Shown here piece after piece: positions 17,555 to 26,929 of a stretch of 64,000 nucleotides of DNA. Numbering within the stretch: position 1 is the stretch's first letter; each line of letters starts with the position of its first letter. A program made the position numbers and the translations under genes. This DNA is from Advenella sp. S44. Its GTDB lineage: Bacteria > Pseudomonadota > Gammaproteobacteria > Burkholderiales > Burkholderiaceae_B. The notes under the pieces are model-generated. The model saw only the letters and a list, made by a program, of their open reading frames with translations. It had not been told where the DNA came from and made no database searches. Location of the stretch: positions 1 through 64,000 of the forward strand of contig NZ_NEXS01000001.1 in NCBI RefSeq assembly GCF_002810445.1, given 5' to 3'.

Positions 17555-19516
17555 ATGACGAATAACATGCTGCCCTTGCGCCTCGCCCAGGTTATCGGGC
17601 TGGACAAACCAGGAGTCGTTTACGGTCTGCAACTTGCCCTTAGTGCCTGGCTGGCGTTTGCCGTTGCGTCGTTTCTGCATATTCCCAATCCGTTCTGGGC
17701 CGCCATGCCGGTGTTCGTTGTCGCCCAGGCAACCCGCGGACTGGCGTTCGAACGCGGGCTGTATCGGTTTGTAGGCACGGCGCTGGGTGCCTTGGCCGGC
17801 TTTGGCATGATTCATTTCATTCAGGACGCACCCTATGCTGCGCTATTAATGTTGGCGCTATGGGTCGCCGTGTTCGGCGCCTTGACCCATCTGCTTTACG
17901 GCGTGCAATCTTACGCGATGCTGATGGCGGGGATTACGGCTGTGGTCGTGGTCATTCCGTGCCTGTTCGCGCCCGAGAACTATATGCAACTGGCGCTGGC
18001 CCGGGTGGAATGCACATTTATTGGGGTGATCATGATTACCTTGTCTTCTGCTCTATTCACGCCCAATGCCGATCGTGATCGGTTTTATCTGTCTGTGTGC
18101 GAAGTTGCGGCAAGTGCCTGTCATCTTCTGGGTACAACACTTAAAGGCACGACAAAAGACGGCGCGGCGCAGGAAGCCGAGATTCTGGACAAGATCAGTC
18201 GCCTGGAAGCATCGGGCATTGCGATCATGGCCGGCTCCCCCATCGCCGCAAAACAAAAGCGGGTGATCAATGCCGTGATCGTCTCGACCATCGGCCTGCT
18301 AGCTACCTCGCGCCGGCTACACACTCGAAATAGACCAGGCAAGCCGCTGGCTCCGGAGCTGGGCGATCATCTGCTGATGCTATCGACGCTGACCAAGGAC
18401 AACGCGCCGCAGGTTTTGCGCCCTGAGCCTGTACAGCAAATGCTGGCGTTGGCCCAGGCAACGGACCCGACGTTGGCGCAGCACATGCAACGCCTGCTCA
18501 AAGGGGCCAAGCAGTTGCTGGCCTCGGACCAGGAGGCAGCGCGCTTTGTGTTAGGCACGGATACACCCATGCTTGCGCCCGCGACACATTGGGGGCTGGC
18601 GCGCCAGACCGGTCTGCTGTGTGGGCTGATTACGCTGGTGTCGGCCTCGCTCGCCTATGCGGGCGGCTCTTTTATTGGAGAGATGACCGCGCTGGCCACC
18701 GCCATGTTTTCTCTGGTGCTCGGTTCCATGATCAAGCCGCAGATCGTCGCGCCTTTTCTGCTTAAGGGCATTATTGCCGGCTCGGTTATCGCTGTTGGCT
18801 ATCGGCTTGTGATTTTCCCGCATATCCATAGCACGGAACTGGTTGTGATATCGCTTCTGCCCTTCCTGCTCATTGGCGGGGTGGCCAGGGCCAGCAAAAT
18901 GTTCGGCTTTCCGGCGCTGGATGCTACGATGGCGTTCCTGCTGGGCAGCCAGGCCATGTTGCCGGCACGCGTGGTGACGCCGCTGCAAGTGATGGCAGAG
19001 TCGGGATCTATGATTCTGGCAGCATGCATTGTGGCCGGCGGCTTTATTTTGCTGCCACGGCGCAGTGACCGGCATGTTCATGAAGCCACGCGCACGATTA
19101 ATAAGGATTTATTCAGGCTGATCAATCACAGCGGCAAGCTTGGCGAGCAACGCTGGATGGCACGATCGGTTCGACAGACATTGCGGCTGACGGCGCACCT
19201 GGCCCAGTCAGGGCAGCGGCATAGCCTGGCGCCCGCACATATTGTGTCGGCTTTGAATTTTGGACACAGTATTGCGCAGCTGCACAGTTTGCGAGACACC
19301 TGGACCCCACATACTCGGGACATTCTGCAAGACCTGGACGCGCAACTGAACACCTTTACCGAAGAGCCCAATACGCTCGCCGCCACCCTGATGCAATACG
19401 CCAGGGACGTGCAACAACCCGCGGTTGCGGATGCGCTGTGGTCTGCCTCTGAGGCGTTGATCACCGGACGGGACTTTTTCTCGTACCGCCCGGGCATTCG
19501 CCGCAGCCAGGCGTGA
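17555..19516 (+). CDS. FUSC-family inner-membrane exporter (AaeB/YccS-like)
   Basis: The 653-residue protein has two hydrophobic blocks of about six membrane segments each (about 20-165 and 345-490), separated and followed by cytoplasmic regions. This is the repeated topology of the fusaric-acid-resistance/aromatic-acid exporter family. N-terminal features such as IPNPFWAAMPVFVVAQ and RFVGTALGALAGF are typical. Members export aromatic carboxylates or related toxic acids across the inner membrane, usually with a HlyD-type adaptor, but none is adjacent here. It starts 35 bp after the kpsS-like gene and ends four bases from the convergent GntP-type gene. The substrate is unknown. Confidence 0.82.
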   Translation: MTNNMLPLRLAQVIGLDKPGVVYGLQLALSAWLAFAVASFLHIPNPFWAAMPVFVVAQATRGLAFERGLYRFVGTALGALAGFGMIHFIQDAPYAALLMLALWVAVFGALTHLLYGVQSYAMLMAGITAVVVVIPCLFAPENYMQLALARVECTFIGVIMITLSSALFTPNADRDRFYLSVCEVAASACHLLGTTLKGTTKDGAAQEAEILDKISRLEASGIAIMAGSPIAAKQKRVINAVIVSTIGLLATSRRLHTRNRPGKPLAPELGDHLLMLSTLTKDNAPQVLRPEPVQQMLALAQATDPTLAQHMQRLLKGAKQLLASDQEAARFVLGTDTPMLAPATHWGLARQTGLLCGLITLVSASLAYAGGSFIGEMTALATAMFSLVLGSMIKPQIVAPFLLKGIIAGSVIAVGYRLVIFPHIHSTELVVISLLPFLLIGGVARASKMFGFPALDATMAFLLGSQAMLPARVVTPLQVMAESGSMILAACIVAGGFILLPRRSDRHVHEATRTINKDLFRLINHSGKLGEQRWMARSVRQTLRLTAHLAQSGQRHSLAPAHIVSALNFGHSIAQLHSLRDTWTPHTRDILQDLDAQLNTFTEEPNTLAATLMQYARDVQQPAVADALWSASEALITGRDFFSYRPGIRRSQA

Positions 19517-19520
19517 CGAC

Positions 19521-20903
19521 TTAAAAAGATCCGAACACAGTACCCAGGGTGATCACCGTGACTACGGCAATTAGCGGTATCACAATTGTGACGGCTGCAA
19601 TGTTCAGATAAGACTGGCGGTGCGTCAGCCCGCAAATAGCCAGCAACGTGATAATGGCGCCGCAATGCGGCAAGGTGTCAAAGCCGCCCGCAGACATGAC
19701 CGCCACGCGGTGCAGCAGTTCGGGGCTGATATTGTTTTCCTGCGCCAGGCGCAGGTAGTCTGCCCCAAGCGTTTGCAAGGCAATGCTCAGGCCACCCGAA
19801 GATGAGCCGGTAATACCGGCCAGCGACGTCATGGCAATGTTCTCGGAAATAAGAGGATTGCCAGGCGCTACGCCCAGCACGAATTCCTTGATGATGGCAA
19901 AGCCGGCCAGGCTGGCGATCACCGCACCATAGCCGACTTCGGATGCCGTATTGAAGATGGGCAGCATGGAACCGTAAGCCCCTTTGTTGATGGTCCCTTG
20001 CAGGTCTGTCCAGTGGCGCAGCCGCGTAATAATGAGCCACAGGCAGGCAACGACAAGCGAAATAATGATGGCCCACAGTCCCACCGCGCCTTTCACATTC
20101 ATTGCGGGGAACTTCTCCTTGAGAAAGGCCAGGTCCATCCCTTCGAAGATGCCGTAGGTAAACAGGGCATTGATGCCGATAACCAGGACCAGCGGAATGA
20201 TACTGCTGACAAATGAAATATTGTGGTCTGTGCTGATGACCTCGTCGGCAACGCCATCGTCATGATTGCCATAGCCTTCTCCAGCCGCTTTTGCCTTGCG
20301 GGCGCGACTCACTAGCCACAACATGCCCAGTCCAAACATAATCAGGCCTCCAATAATACCCAGGCCAGGCGCTGCAAAGGCGTTGGTGCCGTAATAGGGA
20401 ATCGGGATGGTATTTTGAATGGCCGGCGTGCCGGGTAATGCCGTCATGGTAAAAGTAAAAGCGCCCAGCGCAATGGCAGCAGGCACCAGTCGTTTGGGGA
20501 TATCTGCCATGTAGAACATGACTTTTGAGATCGGATAGATGGCAAAGGCAACCACGAACAGTGAGACGCCACCGTAAGTCAGGATGCCGCAGGCCAGCAC
20601 AACCGTAAGGATGGCGTGGCGCGGGCCCAGTACCCGCATGATCCAGTTGGCAATAGAGGCGGCTGCGCCCGAGTCGGCCATAAGCTGGCCAAACAGCGCG
20701 CCCAGCAGGAATACCGGGAAGAACTGCAGCAGGTATTTACCCAGCGCAGGCATAAAGGTTTCGGTGTAGATCGGCAAAAGCGCCGCAACGTCGCCAGAGA
20801 GCAAAACGGCCAGAGCCGCCATAAGTGGTGCCAGGATCAGAACGGAATATCCCCGGTACGCCAAGTACATCAGCAGAACCAGAGATATCATGATAGATAT
20901 CAT
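19521..20903 (-). CDS. GntP-family gluconate/organic-acid permease
   Basis: The protein of about 460 residues has 12 or more hydrophobic segments. Its family-type features include GVSLFVVAFAIYPISKVMF, ITGSSSGGLSIALQTLG and a C-terminal MSAGGFDTLPHCGAIITLL stretch, the conserved region of GntP-type transporters for gluconate, hydroxybutyrate or similar acids. The frame is open back to a GTG at 20987, but a hydrophobic GntP start is expected around MISIMISLVLL, so the ATG at 20903 is chosen. A TTG at 20912 is better spaced from the AAGGGG at 20919-20924 and could be the true start. No kinase or dehydrogenase for gluconate is adjacent, so the substrate is open. Confidence 0.82.
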   Translation of the reverse strand: MISIMISLVLLMYLAYRGYSVLILAPLMAALAVLLSGDVAALLPIYTETFMPALGKYLLQFFPVFLLGALFGQLMADSGAAASIANWIMRVLGPRHAILTVVLACGILTYGGVSLFVVAFAIYPISKVMFYMADIPKRLVPAAIALGAFTFTMTALPGTPAIQNTIPIPYYGTNAFAAPGLGIIGGLIMFGLGMLWLVSRARKAKAAGEGYGNHDDGVADEVISTDHNISFVSSIIPLVLVIGINALFTYGIFEGMDLAFLKEKFPAMNVKGAVGLWAIIISLVVACLWLIITRLRHWTDLQGTINKGAYGSMLPIFNTASEVGYGAVIASLAGFAIIKEFVLGVAPGNPLISENIAMTSLAGITGSSSGGLSIALQTLGADYLRLAQENNISPELLHRVAVMSAGGFDTLPHCGAIITLLAICGLTHRQSYLNIAAVTIVIPLIAVVTVITLGTVFGSF

Positions 20904-21292
20904 ACTGAACAAAATAATCCCCTTGTTGAAAGGAAGCGGTGATACGTTTTCAGTACTGGAAAAAAGCAACCGGCCAGTGCGGCACACTGAGTCAGGCCAT
21001 GCGCCGAATTAGTTGATTTTTCCAGTTCATTGAAAGATTGGCAGCCATTATAGGGATTGAATATGGCAGGACAGCACAAGAGTTATCGCATTAGTATTAA
21101 CCCTTAGTTTGGTGTGAGTATGCCAGGGATGGTCCGGGCAATCTGCCAACCGCGAAATGGGAGGGCGAAGGCGCGCCAACGCCCATGTCGCCGCGCTTGG
21201 CTCTCCTTCTTATGACGGCAGTGCAACAACGGCTATGTGCCATCGATAGAGCGCGAAATAGCATTACGCCTCATTAATGGAATATTTTTCGT
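20904..21292. other. Gap between GntP permease and tannase genes
   Basis: About 390 bp separate the two minus-strand genes. The part nearest the permease contains its ribosome site (CCCCTT on the plus strand, 20919-20924). The rest should hold its promoter, but no convincing promoter pair, repeat, hairpin with a T-run or coding frame was seen. Confidence 0.4.
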
Positions 21293-23011
21293 TCAATGAG
21301 CGACGCATTCAAAAGACGCGGCACGATTGATATCGCCACTACCCGTGTATCTTGGCCATGCCGGGTATTCACAAAGCGGACGGGTTCTGCCTGGTACGCC
21401 AGCCGTGTCCGCAACAACTTGTGGTCCCGGCTCAATGCCCTTTTCCACCCAATCCTCCAGTGCACTTAGGGAATCCCAGCTGGCATTGAATACCGTGCTC
21501 ACGGCATGGCCATATCCTGGGATCTCGTAGTATCGCAGGAACTGATCGGCTTTCTGTTTGCCCATAGTTGCACGCACACGTCGCACGTAATCTTCGGTCG
21601 CCCGGGTGGGCACCAGACCGTCAGCAACACCGTGGGTAATCAGTAGCTTGCCGCCGTGATCGGCAAAGGCTGACAAGTCGGTCTGGTTGATATCCTGCAG
21701 CCGGGTCAGCTCATCAATACGTTTGCGCCATTTGCCCGGCCGCTCCGGGTCCAGCGACAGACTGTTGAAAGCGGGGTCCTGTGTAATGAAATACTTGACC
21801 CATTGGTCCCAGAAACCGGCATGGTAAGGCACGCTTTGGCTGCCGGCCGGGTTGGGCGGCATCGGATAAGCGGGCGCAATAGACCCCAGGGTCAGATAAT
21901 TGACGGTTGCCTGCAGTTTGCTGTCGCCTGCGGGGCGCCCCAGGTCCACGCCCCAGACGTTAAAGCCCGCATGGCGTACTTCTCCACTGCCCACCGCAGG
22001 CCGAAACACGATATCAGAGGCCAACACCTTCATGGCCTTGATCTGTGCATCCGACAGGCATTGGTTGCCGGTGTCGCGCCCATTCTCGCAGCGTAAGGGC
22101 CGGCCATCCACCGAGACAGTCGCAGGATCGAACATCCGGTTGCACTGCCGCTGGTTGCTGATCACCCCATCACGAATGCCATCGAGCGCATCGCATGCCT
22201 GCATGCCCGCTTTGTACAAAACAGCCCGCTTTTCCGGATCGGGGTAGGCGCCGGGCGCTGCCAGTGCGCGCGTGATTCGACCGAATTGCAAATCCAGCGA
22301 TGCGGCTGCAAAAGCCGGGTAAAGGGCGATGACGCCATTGAAATCCTGCGGCCACTTTTGAACAACGGCCAGCCCCTCGCGCCCGCCGGTAGAGCCGCCT
22401 GCGAAATATTTCACTTGTGCCGGCTTGCCATAATATTTCGCAATCAGTTGCTGGGCAGTATCATGGGTTTTCTTAAGTGCTTCATAGGAGAAGTTTCTTA
22501 GCGCTTCGCGATTGAGCGCAAATATGCCGGGGTTGGCCGGGTCGTCGGCCAGTTGATGGCCTGAATCGCTGCCATAAGTGGCATAACCAAGACCAATCGG
22601 ATCGGGCTTGTCCACCGGACCGGCCGGCAACAGGTCTGTGGTTTTGGCTGGCACACCATTATATCCCCCGCCACCAATCATCAGCGATTTGTCGTTCCAG
22701 TGTGCAGGCAGGTTCAGCTGGAATTTGATGGCTGGCGCCGTGGGGTCCACCGGCGCAATATCACCCAATACCTTGCAATAGCCTTGATGGGATTTGGGCG
22801 AGTCCGATACCGGCGGCACATACTCGGTAGCGGTGACCGTGGCGCCTCGGGTAGGCAGACCGATAGAGGAAGCCGCAACAGTGCCGCCCTTCAGTTCACT
22901 GCAAGAGCCGATAACCTGATCAGGATCAGCGGTCGCGACACAACCGGCGAGAATGGCCGGGCCGCACACGGCGCCCAGCACAGCGACAAAACGCGAAGGT
23001 ATAGCGGACAT
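21293..23011 (-). CDS. Tannase/feruloyl-esterase-family lipoprotein
   Basis: The ATG at 23011 follows an AGAGGAG ribosome site and gives 572 residues with a lipoprotein signal (lipobox LAGC, Cys24). The frame is open further upstream but without signal character. The alpha/beta-hydrolase core shows nucleophile Ser207 in GGSTGGREG, Asp464 in THGVADGLVP and His502 in GYGHAV, with a calcium-loop-like DALDGIRDGVISN at about 274-286. Relatives hydrolyse tannins, feruloyl or other aromatic esters. Unusually, the Cys before the nucleophile and the Cys after the His, which form a disulfide in the usual CS-D-HC motif, are Gly206 and Ala503. It is predicted to be a membrane-anchored esterase; the substrate is uncertain. 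Confidence 0.82.
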   Translation of the reverse strand: MSAIPSRFVAVLGAVCGPAILAGCVATADPDQVIGSCSELKGGTVAASSIGLPTRGATVTATEYVPPVSDSPKSHQGYCKVLGDIAPVDPTAPAIKFQLNLPAHWNDKSLMIGGGGYNGVPAKTTDLLPAGPVDKPDPIGLGYATYGSDSGHQLADDPANPGIFALNREALRNFSYEALKKTHDTAQQLIAKYYGKPAQVKYFAGGSTGGREGLAVVQKWPQDFNGVIALYPAFAAASLDLQFGRITRALAAPGAYPDPEKRAVLYKAGMQACDALDGIRDGVISNQRQCNRMFDPATVSVDGRPLRCENGRDTGNQCLSDAQIKAMKVLASDIVFRPAVGSGEVRHAGFNVWGVDLGRPAGDSKLQATVNYLTLGSIAPAYPMPPNPAGSQSVPYHAGFWDQWVKYFITQDPAFNSLSLDPERPGKWRKRIDELTRLQDINQTDLSAFADHGGKLLITHGVADGLVPTRATEDYVRRVRATMGKQKADQFLRYYEIPGYGHAVSTVFNASWDSLSALEDWVEKGIEPGPQVVADTAGVPGRTRPLCEYPAWPRYTGSGDINRAASFECVAH

Positions 23012-23344
23012 GGCCTCTCCTCTTTCCTCTATTGCATCTGTAATTGAATTTTTACCAGATACTAAATGCTTTTGAAGAAAATGGAAAGGGCCGCATATAT
23101 ACCGCTCAGGCTCATCTTGACGGCAGCCGATCGACGTGAAGTCCTCAAGAGGCGGCGATGACCGGCAGTTGATTTTCATCCTTTGCCAGCGCCAATCTGC
23201 CGCTGTCCTGACCGGTGTATCCCATTACGCCTGTATTATCCAGTCGGCCTCAAAGGCTGCATTATCCAATCTGGTGTAACCGGCGCGCATTGTCAGAAAG
23301 GCACTGACCGGTCAGCTTGTACCGGTCAGCTTTAACCGATCCGT
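23012..23344. other. Gap with terminator hairpin and direct repeats
   Basis: The gap lies between the end of the seven-gene operon and the tannase gene, and must hold the tannase promoter. ACCGGTCAGCTT occurs twice (23307-23318 and 23321-23332), forming the hairpin annotated separately. Two imperfect TTATCCA-containing stretches lie around 23228 and 23262. No coding frame is credible. Confidence 0.4.
23304..23329 (-). terminator. Hairpin 16 bp after the operon's last gene
   Basis: CTGACCGGT (23304-23312) and ACCGGTCAG (23321-23329) are perfect inverted repeats with an 8-base loop. On the minus-strand transcript they form a 9 bp GC-rich stem shortly after the TAA at 23345, followed by TGCCTTTCTG. 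The U-tract is short, so termination is plausible but not certain. Confidence 0.45.
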
Positions 23345-24406
23345 TTATCGTTCGATCTGTTCTTTCCAGTCACGGTTAAGCTTGGGACGAACTTTATTGA
23401 TGCCGCCCCAGTCCACAACCACGACGTGCTTCATATATTGTTCAAAGTCGCCCAGCATTTCCTTGTGTTCGGTTTTGGCGGCGACATTTTTGTTGGACGG
23501 GTATTGTCCGAATTTAAGCGCGCCTTCCTGTGCCGGGACCGACAACAGATATGAAGCCAGCTTCTGTGACAACTCTGGTTCACTGTTTTTGGCGATCACG
23601 CACTGGGCCACGGCCAGCAGCACTGAACCTTCTTTCGGGTCAACATACTCCACCGGCAGGTTTTTTTCCTGTAGCGAATAAATGGCCGTAGGCGTCAGCG
23701 GGAACAAGGCCGCTTCCCCGGTTTGCGTCATCTCCGAAATTTTGGCAGAGCTCGGAATATAGGCGACCACATTCTTGGCAACGGTGTCTTTAAATTTGCT
23801 CAATGCGTCCTGGTAATTGTTGTCGTCGCCGCCGTCAATACGATTGAGCATCAGGAAGGCATGCAGACCATAAGTGCTGCTGGCGACAGACTGGAAGACC
23901 ACTTTACCCTTGTACTTGGGATCGGCCAGATCTTTCCACGAGGTAGGCGGCGCCCAGTTGTTTTCCTTGAACAGTTTGGTGTTGTAGGCCAGCCCGGTCA
24001 TCGTGGTCATCACGCCGGCTGCCATGTTCTTGCCGATCAGCGTTTCCGGGTACAACTCGGATAAGGCCTTGTCGTCTTTGATGGGTTCGCACAGTCCCAT
24101 TCTGGTTGCGCGATTCATGATGCCATCATCCAGAAACATGATATGCATTTGCGGCTTGTCCTTGAACGCCTGTGCCTTGGCCAGAACGTCTGTTGACGTC
24201 CCTGGCACTACCACGATTTTCACATTGTTGGCTTTTTCAAAGGCTGGAAAAACGTGCTCTTCGAAACCGCGCTGCATGTCGCCGCCGTTCATGCCGACAT
24301 AAAGCGTTTTCTGTTCCGCGCTCGCGTTGGCGCCCGTCAGCATTCCGGCCACAGCCAGCATGCAAGCCATAACGACTGGACGTTTTTTTACTGATACTGA
24401 TTTCAT
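23345..24406 (-). CDS. Periplasmic substrate-binding protein, Pot/spermidine-type ABC importer
   Basis: From the ATG at 24406, preceded by a well-spaced AAGGAA, the protein has about 353 residues with a signal peptide ending near GANASA|EQ. The mature sequence (TLYVGMNGGDMQRGFEEHVFPAFEKANNVKIVVV...) is a family 1/PotD-like solute-binding fold, with ASPKYKGK-like DPKYKGKVVF and SPAQEGALKFGQYPSN features. It is the last gene of the operon, 34 bp after the FAD oxidase, whereas binding-protein genes usually come first. It should deliver substrate to the permeases at 27254-28927. The ligand may be a polyamine, opine or related amine, by analogy with the operon's oxidases. Confidence 0.85.
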   Translation of the reverse strand: MKSVSVKKRPVVMACMLAVAGMLTGANASAEQKTLYVGMNGGDMQRGFEEHVFPAFEKANNVKIVVVPGTSTDVLAKAQAFKDKPQMHIMFLDDGIMNRATRMGLCEPIKDDKALSELYPETLIGKNMAAGVMTTMTGLAYNTKLFKENNWAPPTSWKDLADPKYKGKVVFQSVASSTYGLHAFLMLNRIDGGDDNNYQDALSKFKDTVAKNVVAYIPSSAKISEMTQTGEAALFPLTPTAIYSLQEKNLPVEYVDPKEGSVLLAVAQCVIAKNSEPELSQKLASYLLSVPAQEGALKFGQYPSNKNVAAKTEHKEMLGDFEQYMKHVVVVDWGGINKVRPKLNRDWKEQIER

Positions 24407-24440
24407 CTGTGTTCCTTTTGCCGGCATTGCATGAAGAGAT

Positions 24441-25565
24441 CTACAGCTTGCCGGAATCAGCTGTAAATCTGTCAATTCGAAAATCCTCGATCTCAATGTC
24501 GCTCTTACCACTCACCACAAGCTGCGCCAAGACTTCTCCGGACGCCAGGCCCACCTGGAATCCGGCGCCACTATAGCCAAAGCCATGAAAAAGGCCTGGC
24601 GTCTTGCTGCTTGCGCCAAGAAACGGATTCAGGTCCGGCGTGGCGCCTTCGACGCCGCTCCAGAACCGGATAACACTGGCCGTGGCAATACCCGGAATAA
24701 GCCCGGACAGTCGGCCAAGCAGCATGCTCACGCTCTGATGCGACGGACGGGCATAGCCGGCTGCCACCGACAGCGCGCGACTGCCGCCAAAAACAATATT
24801 GCCGCGTGCGACCTGTCGCGCGTAAATGCCCCCGCCCTGTACACCGAGCACTACATCCATGATGGGCGGCAACGGTTCGGTCACGCCCATTTGCGGATAA
24901 ATTTCCGTCAGCGGTACCGCGTCCCCAAACATCGCCGCGATGCGGCCAGCCCAGGCTCCTGCTGCGTTCACCAGAAAGCGGGACCGGATGCGGTGTCCGT
25001 TTGCTGTTATCGACTCAAAATGCCGTCCGTCATAACGACTCTGTGTAACGGGACTGTGCTCCATCAACCTTGCGCCGCCCTGCTGCGCCGCCCAGGACAG
25101 TGCCGGAGACACCAGCCGCGGATTGGCATGGCCATCGGCAGGACACAGCGACGCCCCCGCAATATCGGTGCTTATCCATGGATAGCGGCTGTGCACCTGC
25201 CGGGCGTCAAGCAATTGCAAATCCAGTCCACAGGATTGGACCTTGCGGTTATATTCCTGCAGACGGTCCATGTCCTGCGCGGTGAATGCAATTTTCAGAT
25301 GGCCGCAACGAATGTACTCGCCATCGATACCAATCAGCTCGGACAACTGCCCCCACAGCTGATGGGAACGCGCCGCCAGCGGCATTTGCGACAGCGGCCG
25401 CCCCTGGCGCCGGACACCGCCGAAGTTGACGCCACTGGCCTTGGTGCCACTTTGCCCCGCGTCGCACAGCAATACCTGCCAGCCATGCTTTGACAGGAAA
25501 TAAGCAGTGCTGGCGCCGATAATGCCCGCGCCGACGATCAACACATCGGCATTCAGGGTTTGCAT
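24441..25565 (-). CDS. FAD-dependent amine/amino-acid oxidase subunit (DAO family, HcnC/SoxB-like)
   Basis: The 374-residue protein begins with a dinucleotide-binding motif (DVLIVGAGIIGASTAYFLSKHG) and has the DAO layout, including GGVRRQGR near residue 50 and the C-terminal PGLFHGFGYSGAGFQVGLASG FAD-binding stretch. Proteins of this length that follow a [2Fe-2S] small subunit and an FAD/NAD subunit form heteromeric oxidases or dehydrogenases such as hydrogen cyanide synthase, opine oxidases or amino-acid dehydrogenases. The start overlaps the upstream FAD/NAD gene by 13 bp. It is likely the substrate-oxidising subunit; the substrate is an amine, opine or N-methyl amino acid by inference. Confidence 0.85.
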   Translation of the reverse strand: MQTLNADVLIVGAGIIGASTAYFLSKHGWQVLLCDAGQSGTKASGVNFGGVRRQGRPLSQMPLAARSHQLWGQLSELIGIDGEYIRCGHLKIAFTAQDMDRLQEYNRKVQSCGLDLQLLDARQVHSRYPWISTDIAGASLCPADGHANPRLVSPALSWAAQQGGARLMEHSPVTQSRYDGRHFESITANGHRIRSRFLVNAAGAWAGRIAAMFGDAVPLTEIYPQMGVTEPLPPIMDVVLGVQGGGIYARQVARGNIVFGGSRALSVAAGYARPSHQSVSMLLGRLSGLIPGIATASVIRFWSGVEGATPDLNPFLGASSKTPGLFHGFGYSGAGFQVGLASGEVLAQLVVSGKSDIEIEDFRIDRFTADSGKL

Positions 25566-26929
25566 GCCGCCCTTCCTATCTGGATCGGTTTGATTGGTGG
25601 CTGGTTGCGCAAACGCTCGACGGCAGACAGGGCAATGCCCTGTTCATGAGCCAGCAGCATGGAAGCGCCCGCAGCGCACATTCTTCCTTGGCAACGTCCC
25701 ATGCCGACACGGGACAGGGCCTTCATTCTGTTTAAGCCAGAAAGCGGATCGTCGCGCAGCATCTGTCGAACGTCGCCCACGCAGATTTCTTCGCACCGAC
25801 ACAACGTGAGCGTATCCGCTGCAGCATCGAGCCAGTGTGCGGGCGGTGCGAACATGGTATCGATGCACTGGCGCGTTTTCCGACCGCGCGTGATGCGCCT
25901 GGCCAGTTGCGCCACCTGTTTTTTTTCGCAAGCGATGCCCAGGTCCTGCAATACGCTGTAGGCGCATTCCATGCCGGTCAGCTCTGCCATATCGGCCCCG
26001 CCAATTCGCATCCCGTCGCCGGCCAGATACACGTTGGGCAGGCTGCTTCGTCCGCCTGCCTGCACTTGCGGCTGCCAGCCCTGATCCTGTTGATCAAACA
26101 CAAAGTCGCAGCCCAGCAGGCTGGCAAGCTGGTTTTCAGATCGCAGACCGAAGCCACAAGCAACGGCATCACACTCCAGCGTTTGCATGGCAGCCTGCGG
26201 CGTTTGCCAACTGATAGATTCGACCGCTTCATTGCCGTTGACGCAGAAGGTTGCCACGCCATGCATCAGTGGTATACCGCGAGTCCGCAACCAGGCCATG
26301 TAATAAATACCCTTGGCGATGAGCCCCGCATCTGCGCTAAATGCCTGCAGCCCTTGCCGCAGCTTGGGAAAAGGACTGGTATCGAGCACCGCCAGCACCT
26401 GTGCGCCTGCCTTGCAATATTGGTAGGCAACCAGATACAGCAAGGGCCCGGTGCCGGCAAGCACCATCCGCTGGCCGATTGCGCACCCCTGATATTTGAG
26501 CGCGATTTGCGCGCCACCCAGGGTATAAACGCCCGGCAAGGTCCAGCCTTCGAACGGCAGGACCCTGTCTGTCGCACCGGTAGCGAGAATCACTTTCTGG
26601 TATGGGATTGCGTCATGCTGGCCATGGCAAGTGACATAGAGCTGCTGCTCGTCCGCATCCCACGCCAAGGTATTGGGCCGATAGTCGATCTGGCCGGACG
26701 CGATCAGGTCTCTTGCGGTATCGTGCAGCGCGCTGGCTTTGCGATGTTCAAATCCGTATAGCTTGCGTGCATCCCGCGTGAAACCCTCGGGCTGCTGGCG
26801 GTAAATTTGTCCACCGGGTTTGGGGGCTTCGTCAATGACGATAGACCGCAAACCCGCCTGTACCAGCACCTGGGCCGCGCGAATGCCTGCCGGCCCCGCG
26901 CCCACAATGACAGGAACCTGCGCCATCAT
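25553..26929 (-). CDS. FAD/NAD(P)-dependent oxidoreductase subunit with BFD-like [2Fe-2S] domain (HcnB-like)
   Basis: The ATG at 26929 overlaps the stop of the ferredoxin-like gene (ATGA), giving about 458 residues. The much longer open frame upstream is antisense-like and lacks motifs. There is an N-terminal FAD motif (VIVGAGPAGIRAAQVLVQAGL), a second nucleotide-binding region around ATGATDRVLPFEGWTLPGV, and near the C-terminus a BFD-like four-Cys site (LCRCEEI and GMGRCQGRMC) that should hold a [2Fe-2S] cluster. This is the HcnB/OoxA/NoxA type of subunit, which passes electrons from the catalytic oxidase subunit. It is tightly coupled to both neighbours. Confidence 0.87.
   Translation of the reverse strand: MMAQVPVIVGAGPAGIRAAQVLVQAGLRSIVIDEAPKPGGQIYRQQPEGFTRDARKLYGFEHRKASALHDTARDLIASGQIDYRPNTLAWDADEQQLYVTCHGQHDAIPYQKVILATGATDRVLPFEGWTLPGVYTLGGAQIALKYQGCAIGQRMVLAGTGPLLYLVAYQYCKAGAQVLAVLDTSPFPKLRQGLQAFSADAGLIAKGIYYMAWLRTRGIPLMHGVATFCVNGNEAVESISWQTPQAAMQTLECDAVACGFGLRSENQLASLLGCDFVFDQQDQGWQPQVQAGGRSSLPNVYLAGDGMRIGGADMAELTGMECAYSVLQDLGIACEKKQVAQLARRITRGRKTRQCIDTMFAPPAHWLDAAADTLTLCRCEEICVGDVRQMLRDDPLSGLNRMKALSRVGMGRCQGRMCAAGASMLLAHEQGIALSAVERLRNQPPIKPIQIGRAACKP

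Noticed and set aside
24585-26761. Two long plus-strand frames opposite the FAD oxidase genes
   Set aside because: Both are antisense to genes with clear FAD and Fe-S motifs and show no domain or translation signal of their own.
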